64,000 nucleotides of DNA from Methanobacterium sp. UBA279 (lineage in GTDB: Archaea > Methanobacteriota > Methanobacteria > Methanobacteriales > Methanobacteriaceae), in assembly GCA_002502855.1 (NCBI GenBank), contig DAQK01000003.1:1-64000 (forward strand), read 5' to 3'. Position numbers and translations under genes: made by a program. The notes under the pieces are model-generated. The model saw only the letters and a program-made list of their open reading frames with translations. It was not told the DNA's origin and ran no database searches. This document shows, one piece after another, positions 43,706 through 52,518 of the stretch. Position 1 is the first letter of the stretch. Each line of letters begins with the position of its first letter.

Positions 43706-44803
43706 ATGGCAGCAAGCCAGAAAGAAATTATAGACGCATTCAAAACCGATTTAAAAGAATCTATAAAAATAGATTTCTCACCAAAACTAAATGAACAGGG
43801 AATGAAGAGGGAAGGAACCGACAACGCCGCAGAATACATAATGAACACTGTCCAAGACGGATTCCTAAAACAAGCCGCATTAGACCTACCCAGTGCAGCT
43901 AATTTCTTCCCCATACAATTAGACCCTAACGTATACGACCAGAGCAGCCTATATGGGATAACACCCCTCTTAACTTACCTGGAGAGTAAGGCGAGGAGAA
44001 CAGCCGCATCCACCACCAAATTCAACTTCATTAAGTTAACCCAAGGATTCCAGGAAGAGTGGATCACCCCAGAAGGCACGACTACTGGGACTGAATACGG
44101 TGCAACTGACCTGGGAGAAGCGCAGATATGCTACGAAGCAGTACCATTCGATCTGTCCGACCTGCTTGGTATTGGGCAGACTGTCGGAAGCCGTGCTCAG
44201 GTACTTGGATTTATACAGGAAACACTACGTGAAGGACTGGAGAAAGTCCTGATAACAGGTGATAAAGGAACAGAAATGAGCCCCACCAATAAGTTTGACG
44301 GGTTATTTACCATAGCAGAAGAAAGTGGAATATACAAAGATAACGCCGGGGCGGAGATCACCCTGGAAGCCCTCCGAGGTGTGCATGCAGACCTCAGACA
44401 GCGGAAGAAAGGTTACGGAACCTTTGTCCTGACTGATGAATACACCCACGCCTCAATACAGAAAAATATGGCAGCCACTATCAGGAATGTGAACACCGTG
44501 GATAACATCATAGCGGGTGTAAACCCCACCGCATTCCAGACCAGCGCCGGACAATTACCTATCATTGTATCCCCTTTCAGTCCCATGACCATGCCTGACC
44601 CTGAAGATGGAAGCAAACCCACAGATAGGAAAGCGGGGATATTCAATGAAAGGTTCATTAACATACAAGACCTGATCACACCCTCATGGGTTGCCAAAGG
44701 CCGGACTAAACCATTAACCAGTGATGGCTGGATATTACAGGCTACTGTGATGTTCAACAACGTACCATCAAAGACTGCTGCACTGTATAATATCGACTCC
44801 TAG
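43706..44803 (+). CDS. Major capsid protein (HK97 fold)
   Basis: A 365-residue protein in the right place after protease/scaffold. The N-terminal 50 residues are helical and probably removed by the protease. The core has the HK97-like pattern of a long helix region (GFIQETLREGLEKVLITGDKG, about 174-194, split here) followed by YGTFVLTDEYTHASIQK and a C-terminal strand. SD GAGGTGATT lies before the ATG. It forms the icosahedral shell. Confidence 0.85.
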   Translation: MAASQKEIIDAFKTDLKESIKIDFSPKLNEQGMKREGTDNAAEYIMNTVQDGFLKQAALDLPSAANFFPIQLDPNVYDQSSLYGITPLLTYLESKARRTAASTTKFNFIKLTQGFQEEWITPEGTTTGTEYGATDLGEAQICYEAVPFDLSDLLGIGQTVGSRAQVLGFIQETLREGLEKVLITGDKGTEMSPTNKFDGLFTIAEESGIYKDNAGAEITLEALRGVHADLRQRKKGYGTFVLTDEYTHASIQKNMAATIRNVNTVDNIIAGVNPTAFQTSAGQLPIIVSPFSPMTMPDPEDGSKPTDRKAGIFNERFINIQDLITPSWVAKGRTKPLTSDGWILQATVMFNNVPSKTAALYNIDS

Positions 44804-44853
44804 AACAGGTAGTTGATATTTTTTCCTTATTTTTTAAAATGGAGGTTTTAATT

Positions 44854-45150
44854 ATGGTATTAAACGATTTAGAGAAGGAAATGCTTAACACTATGAACCC
44901 CGCCGCAATGGAGACCCAACTAGGTGACAGGATCAATAGATTAGAACGGGAATTCCAGTCAACCGAGCAAACCGGAACTGGTTCTGCGCAGGCAATAGCC
45001 CACGGTCTGGGAGTAGAGCCAAGGATAGTTATTATCTCCTTCTCTAGTATACCTGATGGTGGAGCCACATATACATATACTAAAGGTACTGCTAATGTGA
45101 ATGTCACCGCCACGACTGGGGCTAAATACTTCGTATACGCAAAAGCCTAA
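44854..45150 (+). CDS. Small virion protein, possible decoration protein
   Basis: A 98-residue protein with a helical N-terminus (about 1-35) and a beta-rich C-terminal half (RIVIISFSSIPDGGATYTYT, about 57-76). Position right after the major capsid protein suggests a decoration or head-fibre protein. GGAGG at 44841-44845 serves the ATG at 44854. Confidence 0.5.
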   Translation: MVLNDLEKEMLNTMNPAAMETQLGDRINRLEREFQSTEQTGTGSAQAIAHGLGVEPRIVIISFSSIPDGGATYTYTKGTANVNVTATTGAKYFVYAKA

Positions 45151-45177
45151 AATTTTTTTGAGAAGGAGGGCCCAGGG

Positions 45178-45744
45178 ATGTATTTAAGTGTTGAATCCTT
45201 AACCACACGAGCCGAACGAAAAAACGTCGACCTCACCGAGTACACAGAAGAGGAGTTAGAGGAACTCATCGAAGCCTGCCAACTCTTCATCGAGGAACAG
45301 ACGGGCAGGATATTCGAGAAACGAACAGTTACGGAACGTTTCAACCGTTTCAGTGGAACCCGTTTACAAATGAAATATTACCCGGTGCTTAGTGTGGAGA
45401 GCTTAACCATCGATGAAACCGGCGTATCATGGTACCTTAAGGACCCGGATCTGGGTATTATACTCTTTGACACACCGATTTATGGTGAGGGACATTTTAA
45501 CTTGAATAATATTATGGTTCAATACACTACCTGCCCATTCCTAGAGGACCCGGATAAAGTACACCCAACCGCCCGGAGGCTCGTCGCGGATCTGTGTCTT
45601 CAGGAACTCCTTAAAAGCCCGGGTGGAAAAGAATTAGCAAGTGTCAAAGAAGGCGATCTTGCAGAGACTTATACGAATGTTGATTGGGTGGAGAAACGCA
45701 TTGAACAACTGAAACGCCCCATATTTGCAACAATCCCTGGGTGA
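45178..45744 (+). CDS. Head-tail connector protein (gp6/gp15-like)
   Basis: A 188-residue mainly helical protein. EEELEELIEACQLFIEEQTG (about 23-42) and PTARRLVADLCLQELLKS (about 126-143) fit the adaptor proteins that bind below the portal. Start follows GGAGGGCCC. It is the first of a four-gene connector set. Confidence 0.7.
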   Translation: MYLSVESLTTRAERKNVDLTEYTEEELEELIEACQLFIEEQTGRIFEKRTVTERFNRFSGTRLQMKYYPVLSVESLTIDETGVSWYLKDPDLGIILFDTPIYGEGHFNLNNIMVQYTTCPFLEDPDKVHPTARRLVADLCLQELLKSPGGKELASVKEGDLAETYTNVDWVEKRIEQLKRPIFATIPG

Positions 45745-45749
45745 ACCCT

Positions 45750-46103
45750 ATGGCTATACGGTACAAGAAGGACACAATCACCTTCTATGATGAAGTCCAA
45801 GACGCGGAACGGTGCGGAGTTGATCAGTACGGCAAAGCCCAGAAATGCTCATTAGAGTTAAGCACGGTGAAGGGTGATTTCCAACCCATGAGCCCATCAG
45901 AGCAGCTCCGGGAGTTCGGAAGCATAGTACAAGGATCCTACAAATTATACCTCGACCCTGATGTGGAGATACTACCTAATTATAAGGTGGCTGTTGAAGG
46001 TTACGACAGGAAATTCCAGGTACGTGGAACACCAATGAAATACACAGCCCTGATACCACATATTAAAGTCATCCTAGTAGAGGAAGGATTTGATCCCGAA
46101 TGA
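45750..46103 (+). CDS. Head closure / stopper-like protein
   Basis: A 117-residue beta-rich protein (FTPMSP-like DFQPMSPSEQLREFGS, YKVAVEGYDRKFQVRG), fitting head-closure proteins by size and place between adaptor and tail-completion genes. A GTG at 45741 lies in the ribosome binding site, so I start at the ATG at 45750. Confidence 0.6.
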   Translation: MAIRYKKDTITFYDEVQDAERCGVDQYGKAQKCSLELSTVKGDFQPMSPSEQLREFGSIVQGSYKLYLDPDVEILPNYKVAVEGYDRKFQVRGTPMKYTALIPHIKVILVEEGFDPE

Positions 46104-46588
46104 CAGTCCTGGAGATTAAACTAACACCCGGAGCGCGTAAACTCCTAGAAGGCAAACATGACATACAGAAAGGAATCTTATCCCCATCTTTGGATCGGAT
46201 TGCTGACAAAACAGTAACTATCATTAAAAAACCAGGGATGGCGCCCAGGGATGAAGGTCACTTCGCTTCTCGTCACCAGGCAGATAAGTCACAACCCCTC
46301 CGGAAAAAAATCATTAACCCTGTCCGTGTCGAAGATGGAAGGTACTTATGGACGTATATTGTGAATGGGCACATGGTTTTAACCACCGAAAAGGCCCGTA
46401 GATGGTGGTTCTGGCACTTAAAAAATGAACTAGGTGGAAAATACACTCGTAAAACACCCGGTAAAGCCAGTGGCTACGTACCACCAGACAGGTATCCTAC
46501 CCGGGCGGTAGCTGAACTAGTTAACAGTGGTCATGTAGATAAGATTGTCCTGGAAGAGTTCAGGCGATACTTCCATGGAGGCCAATAA
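46100..46588 (+). CDS. Tail completion protein (HK97 gp10-like)
   Basis: A 162-residue basic protein, start overlapping the previous stop (ATGA). The pattern of an N-terminal helix, a strand with LWTYIVNGHMVLTTEKA, and C-terminal helix resembles HK97 gp10-type neck proteins. Moderate support from gene order. Confidence 0.6.
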   Translation: MTVLEIKLTPGARKLLEGKHDIQKGILSPSLDRIADKTVTIIKKPGMAPRDEGHFASRHQADKSQPLRKKIINPVRVEDGRYLWTYIVNGHMVLTTEKARRWWFWHLKNELGGKYTRKTPGKASGYVPPDRYPTRAVAELVNSGHVDKIVLEEFRRYFHGGQ

Positions 46589-46590
46589 TT

Positions 46591-47298
46591 ATGGCAATTC
46601 CCATTAAATTGTTAATGATAAGGCTCCTCGATGGAAGAATAACTATCAATGAGGAACCAGTTGAGGTCCTAACCGAGTTCGCCCCGAAGCCAGAGTTAAA
46701 TTGTATCACAATGAACGCCGACCCAGCCTTGAATAGTAAATCCACTTTTCATTATTACCGGAAAACTAAGTTAAACCCAGGGGACCCGGGTTATGATCCA
46801 GATAATCCTGACATGATGTATGTTACTCGGAAGGTCCGGTGGGATGTTTATGAGGATTCGGTGTCGTTGCATGTATGGGCGAAGACGAATGAGATACGGG
46901 ATCACCTGGTGATGCAAGTGGATAAAATAGTCACAGAAGCAAAGATGCACCATTACCAGTACTGCAGCAAATACAACCACATCACAGGAGTTTGCATCAC
47001 AACCGAACAACAGTGTGATGCAGTTTCCCGGGATGGGGTACATAGTATTGAAGGTAGATGTCCCTACCCAGATATTGTGGATCCTGAAAGTCCACACTAC
47101 CGCAACCCAAGGACCTATTTCCAGGAGACGGGTATTCGAGTAGAAAGTCTAATTTCACGTGGCGCGACCAATGTTGACCAACTAGATCTTGTCCCTGAAG
47201 TTTACCATACAGCGATTAATTTTGATTACACACTGGATAAGGAGACAGTGGTGGATGTAAGCCCATTACTCAATGTTACTGTTAATAAAATAAACTAA
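46591..47298 (+). CDS. Tail terminator-like protein
   Basis: A 235-residue protein. The first 120 residues (RLLDGRITINEEPVEVLTEF and a VSLHVWAKTNEIRDHLV strand-helix pair) fit tail terminators. A Cys-containing insert (about 128-165, five Cys) may bind a metal. It precedes the sheath gene by one small gene. Confidence 0.55.
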   Translation: MAIPIKLLMIRLLDGRITINEEPVEVLTEFAPKPELNCITMNADPALNSKSTFHYYRKTKLNPGDPGYDPDNPDMMYVTRKVRWDVYEDSVSLHVWAKTNEIRDHLVMQVDKIVTEAKMHHYQYCSKYNHITGVCITTEQQCDAVSRDGVHSIEGRCPYPDIVDPESPHYRNPRTYFQETGIRVESLISRGATNVDQLDLVPEVYHTAINFDYTLDKETVVDVSPLLNVTVNKIN

Positions 47299-47323
47299 TT
47301 TTTTTATAAATGGAGGTGAATCC

Positions 47324-47557
47324 ATGCCTAGAAAGAAGGAAGCTGAAAAACCAGCACCACCAGAACCGATTGAACCACTCCTATCCATACCTGAACTACA
47401 GGAAAAGGTAGGAGTTTCTGATTTTGTTTTAATCGCATATCTCTCATCAACAAAACAGCTTAAAAAGTATAGGGAATATCCTAATGAGAAGATAATGACA
47501 TTAAAAGAGTTTAAAACTGATTTAAATCAATATAAAAGGAAAAAAATAAAAACATGA
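47324..47557 (+). CDS. Small Pro/Lys-rich protein
   Basis: A 77-residue protein with a Pro/Ala-rich N-terminus and a helical domain (IPELQEKVGVSDFVLIAYL) resembling a winged-helix-like or peptide-binding fold. GGAGGTGAATCC serves the ATG. Its role in the virion is unknown. Confidence 0.5.
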   Translation: MPRKKEAEKPAPPEPIEPLLSIPELQEKVGVSDFVLIAYLSSTKQLKKYREYPNEKIMTLKEFKTDLNQYKRKKIKT

Positions 47558-47569
47558 GGTGAATTGATA

Positions 47570-48691
47570 ATGGCAAATATACCCACGATCGTAGTAAACG
47601 ATCAAAGCGAAAGCGAACCCATATACCCCAACCGCGAGGTGGGGAAACCAGTCCTAATAATTGGAGATGCAGGTTTCACAGGTGACAACACAAAAATATA
47701 CACATTCAACAACTACAACCAAGCACGACAAGACCACACAACCACTGAAGGAATAGGACCAGAACCCGAGGACTGGATAGACAACCCACTATTACAAGCT
47801 GTAAAAGACGTCTTCAGTGAAGGAGGAATAAGAAGCTTCACAGATGAGGGAGGCATAGACACAGTATACGCAATTAACATCGGACCCGCAGCAACCGTAA
47901 CAGACTACGAAGAAGCAATCGAGACAAGTGAAACAATAAAAGGCGAAACAGTAGAACTATACCCCGGATTAAGCGATGCTGCTATCATAACTGCAATACT
48001 ACCCCACCTGAACAGCCTTGAAAAAACAGGAAATGACCGAATAGCAGTATTCACAGCACCCCCTGAAACCACCAAAGCAGACCTATTACTAATAAGTAGT
48101 TCAGAAGAAGGAGGAGCCGAAATAAGAAACAGCAAAGCAGCATTCCACACCAACCCCGCGATGCAAGCAGCCCTCGCAGCTAAGATCGCACGGACACCAT
48201 ACTACCTAGACCCCGCACTCGGAAAATACAGAAGTAAAAATAATTCAGACCTACAATACTGGAATAAAGAAGACCTCGACGACCTGGTAGGCGCAGGACT
48301 CATCGCAGACTGGATCGGACCCGACGGCATAGAACCATGCATGGCAGTCAGCACCGGATACGCAGAACTAAACGGCGAACGAAGAGTAGACGGCCTATTA
48401 CATCACAAACTCAACGTGAACCACCAAACCGCTGAATTAATTAAAATTGTTAAAAGGTTCGTGAAAAAGAATAACACATTAACCGCCCGAGAAAACGCAG
48501 AACAAGGATGCATATCACATCTTGAAAACGAGAAACTAAACGAAAGACTCGAAGACTATGTTTTCAGTCTAGAAGCCCCTGATGCTTATACGTTAAAAAT
48601 CATTGCGGACTTCCGCCCAATAGGCGCAACCTACTATATAAACATAACCAGAACAATTAAAACACCAACCGGAACCGTAGAGGAGGCCTAA
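47570..48691 (+). CDS. Contractile tail sheath protein
   Basis: A 373-residue sheath-like protein. The N-terminal REVGKPVLIIGDAGFTGDNT segment, followed by a helix and a VYAINIGPAATVTD strand, is typical of myovirus sheaths. The C-terminal LKIIADFRPIGATYYINITR strand forms the sheath's interlocking arm. GAGGTGAATTGATA precedes the ATG at 47570. Two ATGs three codons apart exist; the second fits better. Together with baseplate genes it shows a contractile tail. Confidence 0.8.
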   Translation: MANIPTIVVNDQSESEPIYPNREVGKPVLIIGDAGFTGDNTKIYTFNNYNQARQDHTTTEGIGPEPEDWIDNPLLQAVKDVFSEGGIRSFTDEGGIDTVYAINIGPAATVTDYEEAIETSETIKGETVELYPGLSDAAIITAILPHLNSLEKTGNDRIAVFTAPPETTKADLLLISSSEEGGAEIRNSKAAFHTNPAMQAALAAKIARTPYYLDPALGKYRSKNNSDLQYWNKEDLDDLVGAGLIADWIGPDGIEPCMAVSTGYAELNGERRVDGLLHHKLNVNHQTAELIKIVKRFVKKNNTLTARENAEQGCISHLENEKLNERLEDYVFSLEAPDAYTLKIIADFRPIGATYYINITRTIKTPTGTVEEA

Positions 48692-48695
48692 TAGT

Positions 48696-49133
48696 ATGGT
48701 AGATACTGTACAACATTTTGATGTATTTGAACTCCACGTGCAAAACACCAGACGCACAGGCGTAATAGTATGCGATGGAATAGACATTAAAATTAAAAAG
48801 AACAAAACACGTATTAAAGCAGGCCACACCACCAAAGCAATAGGTAAAATAAACGGTGATGAGGAAATAGATTTCAACCTCCTAGCCGCTAAGGACCAAC
48901 CTATAATCGACGAATTAATCAAAGACGATGACGACGGAATACTAACCACATTCACAGGCATAGGCAAATTAGGAAACACCGGAACACCCGCCGCGGTTAT
49001 GAGACTGGACGGTGCTTGGTTCACCGAATATGACCCAAAATACGAATCCAAAAAAGAAGTAGCTCTGACAGTTAATGGTGGTGCTCTACTTTTCACCAAA
49101 ATCAAGACTCAGTTCCCCACACTAAAAACATAA
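48696..49133 (+). CDS. Tail tube protein
   Basis: A 145-residue beta-rich protein directly downstream of the sheath gene (four bases), as tube genes of contractile tails are. KKNKTRIKAGHTTKAIGKIN and EEIDFNLLAAKDQPIID fit the two-sheet tube fold. It forms the inner tube driven through the cell wall on contraction. Confidence 0.72.
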   Translation: MVDTVQHFDVFELHVQNTRRTGVIVCDGIDIKIKKNKTRIKAGHTTKAIGKINGDEEIDFNLLAAKDQPIIDELIKDDDDGILTTFTGIGKLGNTGTPAAVMRLDGAWFTEYDPKYESKKEVALTVNGGALLFTKIKTQFPTLKT

Positions 49134-49172
49134 AACCTCTTTTATTTCTTTTTTTTATGGAGTAAAAAAGAA

Positions 49173-49394
49173 GGAATAATAAGCTTATTCAGTCAATTTA
49201 AAAATGCGTCCGGACAGATTGTTGACCCGGCGAATCAGGAACATATCACAAATCTATCAAACGCATTAGGACAACTCATAGAAGACATACCAGAACTCCG
49301 AGGAATCAGTTTTGACGATTACTGGTAATTCGCATTATACACAGAATACTTCAGCAACGTATACGAATTAGACTTCAAAGAAAATAGATGTTAA
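49173..49394 (+). pseudogene. Broken small gene with in-frame TAA and no start codon
   Basis: One frame encodes a protein-like sequence (GIISLFSQFKNASGQIVD...ELRGISFDDYW) up to TAA at 49326-49328, then continues in the same frame for 21 codons (FALYTEYFSNVYELDF...) to a second TAA at 49392. No ATG, GTG or TTG precedes it. It looks like a small tail gene that has decayed, or one using unusual decoding. Confidence 0.5.
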
Positions 49395-49406
49395 GGTGAA
49401 AATAAA

Positions 49407-50018
49407 ATGGAAATTCACACTGGCGAGACCTACACAGCCACCAAAACCATAAAACTCGATGATGGAGAATACACCGACCCCGACACCATCACAATCACAA
49501 TCACCAATCCAGATGGCACACTATTAGTCAATGAAGCCATACCAACCCGTACCGATGTGGGGAGGTACAGTTACGACTTCACCGCCCCAGAACTAATCGG
49601 AACATACACCTTAAAATGGGAGATGGTGATTGAAGACGAGGAATTTCAAGTATCAGAAACACTCGTAGTCAGACCAAGTATTGATACATTAATCACCACG
49701 TTCAACGCGAAACTGATTTCAGAAGATGATACATTCAAAAAAGGCACACATGGCCAAACAATAGTTTTCCAACTCCTAAAACAAGAAAACACCCCTATCA
49801 ATTTAGAATCTGGAATAGTTAAGTTAATCCTCAAAAAAGGGGAGTTACGTAAAGAGTTTGAGATGAGTATATTTGATAGTGAGGAGGGAACTGTCTATTA
49901 CACATTCCTGGAGGGGGATTTAAGCTTATCTGGGATGTTAAATGTGGAAATACAGATAACTGGGACAGATAAGAAGATTATATCTGAAAATAGCGTTAAA
50001 ATCAAAATCTTAAGATAA
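49407..50018 (+). CDS. Ig-like/BppU-like virion protein
   Basis: A 203-residue protein made of two beta-sandwich domains. Residues 1-90 (YTATKTIKLDDGEYTDPDTI and GRYSYDFTAPELIGTYTLKW) look like an Ig-like or carboxypeptidase-type fold. Residues 95-203 (TFKKGTHGQTIVFQLLKQ) resemble the BppU N-terminal domain of phage baseplates. It may decorate the tail. Located between tube and chaperone. Confidence 0.55.
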   Translation: MEIHTGETYTATKTIKLDDGEYTDPDTITITITNPDGTLLVNEAIPTRTDVGRYSYDFTAPELIGTYTLKWEMVIEDEEFQVSETLVVRPSIDTLITTFNAKLISEDDTFKKGTHGQTIVFQLLKQENTPINLESGIVKLILKKGELRKEFEMSIFDSEEGTVYYTFLEGDLSLSGMLNVEIQITGTDKKIISENSVKIKILR

Positions 50019-50050
50019 AAAAAGGACTTTTTTATGAGGTGTAAAAACAT

Positions 50051-50734
50051 ATGACTAAAGCAGAAGACAAAATAATCTATAATGATGGTATAACGGATGA
50101 GATGAGGGAGAACAGCCCCTTCCCCATACCTGAAATTGATTATGAACAGATAGCCCAGGAAGCCGCTGAACGTGACAGGGAAATTTACCAGCCCCAACGA
50201 GAAGAACAAGCTAAGGAGTTCTTGGAGAACTTTGATGAAGTTATTGATAGTGAAAAACAATTCCTGGATCTATTCAACCCTGACAGGTACAAATTCAACA
50301 TGACCTATGGACCACCAGGTGAACGGAAACTCTTCAAACTAGAATTAATACCCGTGGATGATCAGGACTTATCCTATATCGATATGGATATGAGCATCTA
50401 TGAAGACTTAAACACCAAGGAACGGAAGGTACTTGATAAATACTATGAAGGTGAAGGAAAGCTAACTAAACGTGAACAGGCAGTATTTGATGAAATACAA
50501 CAGAAAGAGAAAATTAAGCAGACACGAGAAGTAAATAATATGCTCTGCACACTCCTTGCTAATCATCTGACTTGGCCTAATCACAAAGTCCACACCCTGG
50601 AGGAGAGGATCGTTTTCTGGAAACATGCACCCTTCGACTTCCGAACATACCTAGGAAACAAAGCACTGGAAATCTTAGGACTCGACAACCGAAACAGTGT
50701 AGTATTTTTTCGATCGGATAATACGGAGCATTGA
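50051..50734 (+). CDS. Tail assembly chaperone, upstream frame
   Basis: A 227-residue acidic, helical protein placed before the tape measure, where tailed viruses encode the chaperone made in two lengths by frameshifting. The frame ends at TGA 50732. At 50705-50710 there is a run of six T, after which a second frame stays open to 50909. The short form would end shortly after the shift site. Confidence 0.7.
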   Translation: MTKAEDKIIYNDGITDEMRENSPFPIPEIDYEQIAQEAAERDREIYQPQREEQAKEFLENFDEVIDSEKQFLDLFNPDRYKFNMTYGPPGERKLFKLELIPVDDQDLSYIDMDMSIYEDLNTKERKVLDKYYEGEGKLTKREQAVFDEIQQKEKIKQTREVNNMLCTLLANHLTWPNHKVHTLEERIVFWKHAPFDFRTYLGNKALEILGLDNRNSVVFFRSDNTEH

Positions 50735-50909
50735 TGGAAAAATCATCAAAAGAATCTTCGAAGGCAGCAGCGGCAAGTATACACCCGAGTACATCCTAAA
50801 ACACAAACATCACCCCACCATCCGCTACCTGTGGAGAATGTACTACCAGGAAATCCTAGACGAAGCCGAAGAAGCAGAACGAATACAAAACGAGATAAAC
50901 AACATGTAA
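50709..50909 (+). CDS. Tail assembly chaperone, frameshift extension
   Basis: 66 codons (FDRIIRSIDGKIIKRIFEG...) in another frame, with no start codon of their own but protein-like throughout. It joins the upstream gene if ribosomes shift +1 or -2 on the T6 run (GTA TTT TTT CGA becomes TTC GAT). The extension is helical and charged. This is the usual place of the chaperone frameshift in tailed phages, although -1 is more common there. Confidence 0.65.
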   Translation, partial: FDRIIRSIDGKIIKRIFEGSSGKYTPEYILKHKHHPTIRYLWRMYYQEILDEAEEAERIQNEINNM

Positions 50910-50925
50910 AAAAGGGTTATTTTTT

Positions 50926-51327
50926 TTACCAGATAGCCCCAGTCATTGCATCTATGTCAACACCACCCTCAACTACTCCTGTCTTTTTATCAAATACGGC
51001 GACATGCCAGTATGGATGGCTGCCTTCATGGTAATATGCTTTGAAGTTCCACGCTCTTGGATCAAATCCACAATCATTTATAGCAATGTTTATGGCTTCT
51101 GACTCAGTTATAAGTGGGTCCTGACTGGATGTTTCTTCCTCTGGTTGACTTGTGTCAGCTTGTGTTTCAGTGCTGTTCGCTGTAATATTATCCTCTGTAA
51201 CCGTGGTATTATTAGCCACAACAGGAGCGGCCAAATAGCCTTGTAAGATAAAACCAGCCATAACACCAGTAACAGCCACCAAAGCAATTATAACCATGAT
51301 TAAAATCTTCACCGGCTTATCCATCAC
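50926..51327 (-). CDS. Membrane-anchored PepSY-like protein
   Basis: A 133-residue protein with an N-terminal membrane anchor (about 8-30), a Thr/Asn-rich linker and a C-terminal PepSY-like domain (ITESEAINIAINDCG and WHVAVFDKKTGVVEGG) facing outside the cell. It lies on the opposite strand to the tail genes, with a downstream order lipoprotein-anchor. PepSY domains often inhibit peptidases. The gene may alter the cell surface of the lysogen. Confidence 0.7.
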   Translation of the reverse strand: MMDKPVKILIMVIIALVAVTGVMAGFILQGYLAAPVVANNTTVTEDNITANSTETQADTSQPEEETSSQDPLITESEAINIAINDCGFDPRAWNFKAYYHEGSHPYWHVAVFDKKTGVVEGGVDIDAMTGAIW

Positions 51328-51336
51328 GACACCTTT

Positions 51337-51801
51337 TTATTTGGATTGGAATGTTTCAAGAATCTTTTGCAATCCTTCGTTATCTTTACTATTACCTCTA
51401 ACATACAATTCTTTATTATCTGGAAGATCTATGGCATAAGCGAACCAATCATCCTCCGATACAAACCGGTACGTTTTATTTCCTATTGTTTTAGATTCAT
51501 AGTTAGCACTGTCAAAAATACGGCCAATATATACCTCTTCACCAGTGTGTACATCTTCACTAACTATATCATATATCTGGACCCGTACCTCACCATTCGA
51601 AGAATTGAAGTAAACACCACTAGAATCTGTACTTTCATAATCAATTACCCAACTATCAGGATAATCAAAAGACATTAACGAATTATTATACGTTTTAAAA
51701 CTCGAATAACTCGTTTCAGTATCTGAAGTACAACCACTAATTGTCACTGCTAAAATTAATATCCCTAAAACCATTAAAAACGATGTAAATTTCTTCATCA
51801 T
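51337..51801 (-). CDS. Lipoprotein
   Basis: A 154-residue protein with a signal peptide ending in the lipobox-like TISGC (Cys near 24), followed by a PsbP-like beta domain (FDYPDSWVIDYEST and YVRGNSKDNEGLQKILETF). It would be anchored outside the membrane. It lies nine bases upstream of the PepSY-like gene on the minus strand. Methanogens make many such lipoproteins; here it is embedded in a viral tail operon. Confidence 0.7.
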   Translation of the reverse strand: MMKKFTSFLMVLGILILAVTISGCTSDTETSYSSFKTYNNSLMSFDYPDSWVIDYESTDSSGVYFNSSNGEVRVQIYDIVSEDVHTGEEVYIGRIFDSANYESKTIGNKTYRFVSEDDWFAYAIDLPDNKELYVRGNSKDNEGLQKILETFQSK

Positions 51802-51832
51802 TTATTATTCCCCCTTTTACAAAATGTGTTCC

Positions 51833-52039
51833 TTATAATATACCTTGGAACACTGTGAAAGCAACATAGGACAGTATAACAAGAACGACGAGAACTAGAA
51901 TGGTTGTTAAAGCAGGGTTAGTTTCTTTGTTTTCAGTCGATTTAATTTGTTTATTTAGAGATGCCCCACATTTCTGACAGTACTTAGCATCATCAGGGTT
52001 TAACGCCCCACATTTGCACTTAACCATATTATTTACCAA
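51833..52039 (-). CDS. Zinc-ribbon membrane protein, small
   Basis: A 68-residue protein, zinc ribbon KCKCGALNPDDAKYCQKCG (about 7-25) followed by one membrane span (about 43-63). Very similar in layout and ribbon to the next gene, so the two are paralogues. The true start may be the second ATG (residue 5). Confidence 0.7.
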   Translation of the reverse strand: MVNNMVKCKCGALNPDDAKYCQKCGASLNKQIKSTENKETNPALTTILVLVVLVILSYVAFTVFQGIL

Positions 52040-52040
52040 T

Positions 52041-52328
52041 TCAAATAATTATGTTAATTATTAAAGCGAATAAGAATATTACAACAGAGAACAGTATTAA
52101 GAATTTTCCCCGTTTTTTAGCAAATTCTTCCGGACGAGTCCACATATATAATCCGATACCAACTGTTAAAATAAGTAATGGAGCATATATGAATCCTAAA
52201 AAAACTCCAGCAACACCCAATAAACTTAAGTTTTGATATTTACTTGGATATTCCTTTAATTCTACCCCACATTCTTGACAATATTTAGCATTATCCGGAT
52301 TTATAGATCCACATTCACATTTAATCAT
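52041..52328 (-). CDS. Zinc-ribbon membrane protein, two spans
   Basis: A 95-residue protein with zinc ribbon KCECGSINPDNAKYCQECG at the N-terminus and two membrane spans (about 35-60 and 75-95). It is the first gene of the minus-strand cassette. AAGGTGA precedes the ATG at 52328. Its promoter must lie in the 52338-52518 gap, which it shares with the tape measure. Confidence 0.7.
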   Translation of the reverse strand: MIKCECGSINPDNAKYCQECGVELKEYPSKYQNLSLLGVAGVFLGFIYAPLLILTVGIGLYMWTRPEEFAKKRGKFLILFSVVIFLFALIINIII

Positions 52329-52479
52329 AATTTTCACCTTGATTAATTTATTTAGCTTTCTTATTATTTATCCTTTTTTAAAGCCCCCTCCCAATATCCA
52401 CAAGTTAAATTGATATATCCCCATTTTTTCTACAGTAGAACAACCTTAAAAACTGAGAAACACCCTAACCCGGGAGAGC

Positions 52480-52490
52480 ACTATAAAGAC
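52480..52490 (+). promoter_or_regulatory. Possible TATA box before the tape measure gene
   Basis: CACTATAAAGA about 35 bases before the ATG at 52519. The minus-strand cassette interrupts the late operon, so a separate promoter for the tape measure and baseplate genes is expected here. Confidence 0.35.
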
Positions 52491-52518
52491 GTTTTAACCA
52501 AAACAGGAACATATAATC

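Noticed and set aside
49130..49160. ATG GAG TAA after the tube gene as a gene start
   Set aside because: It stops after two codons; the following frame is treated as a broken gene instead.
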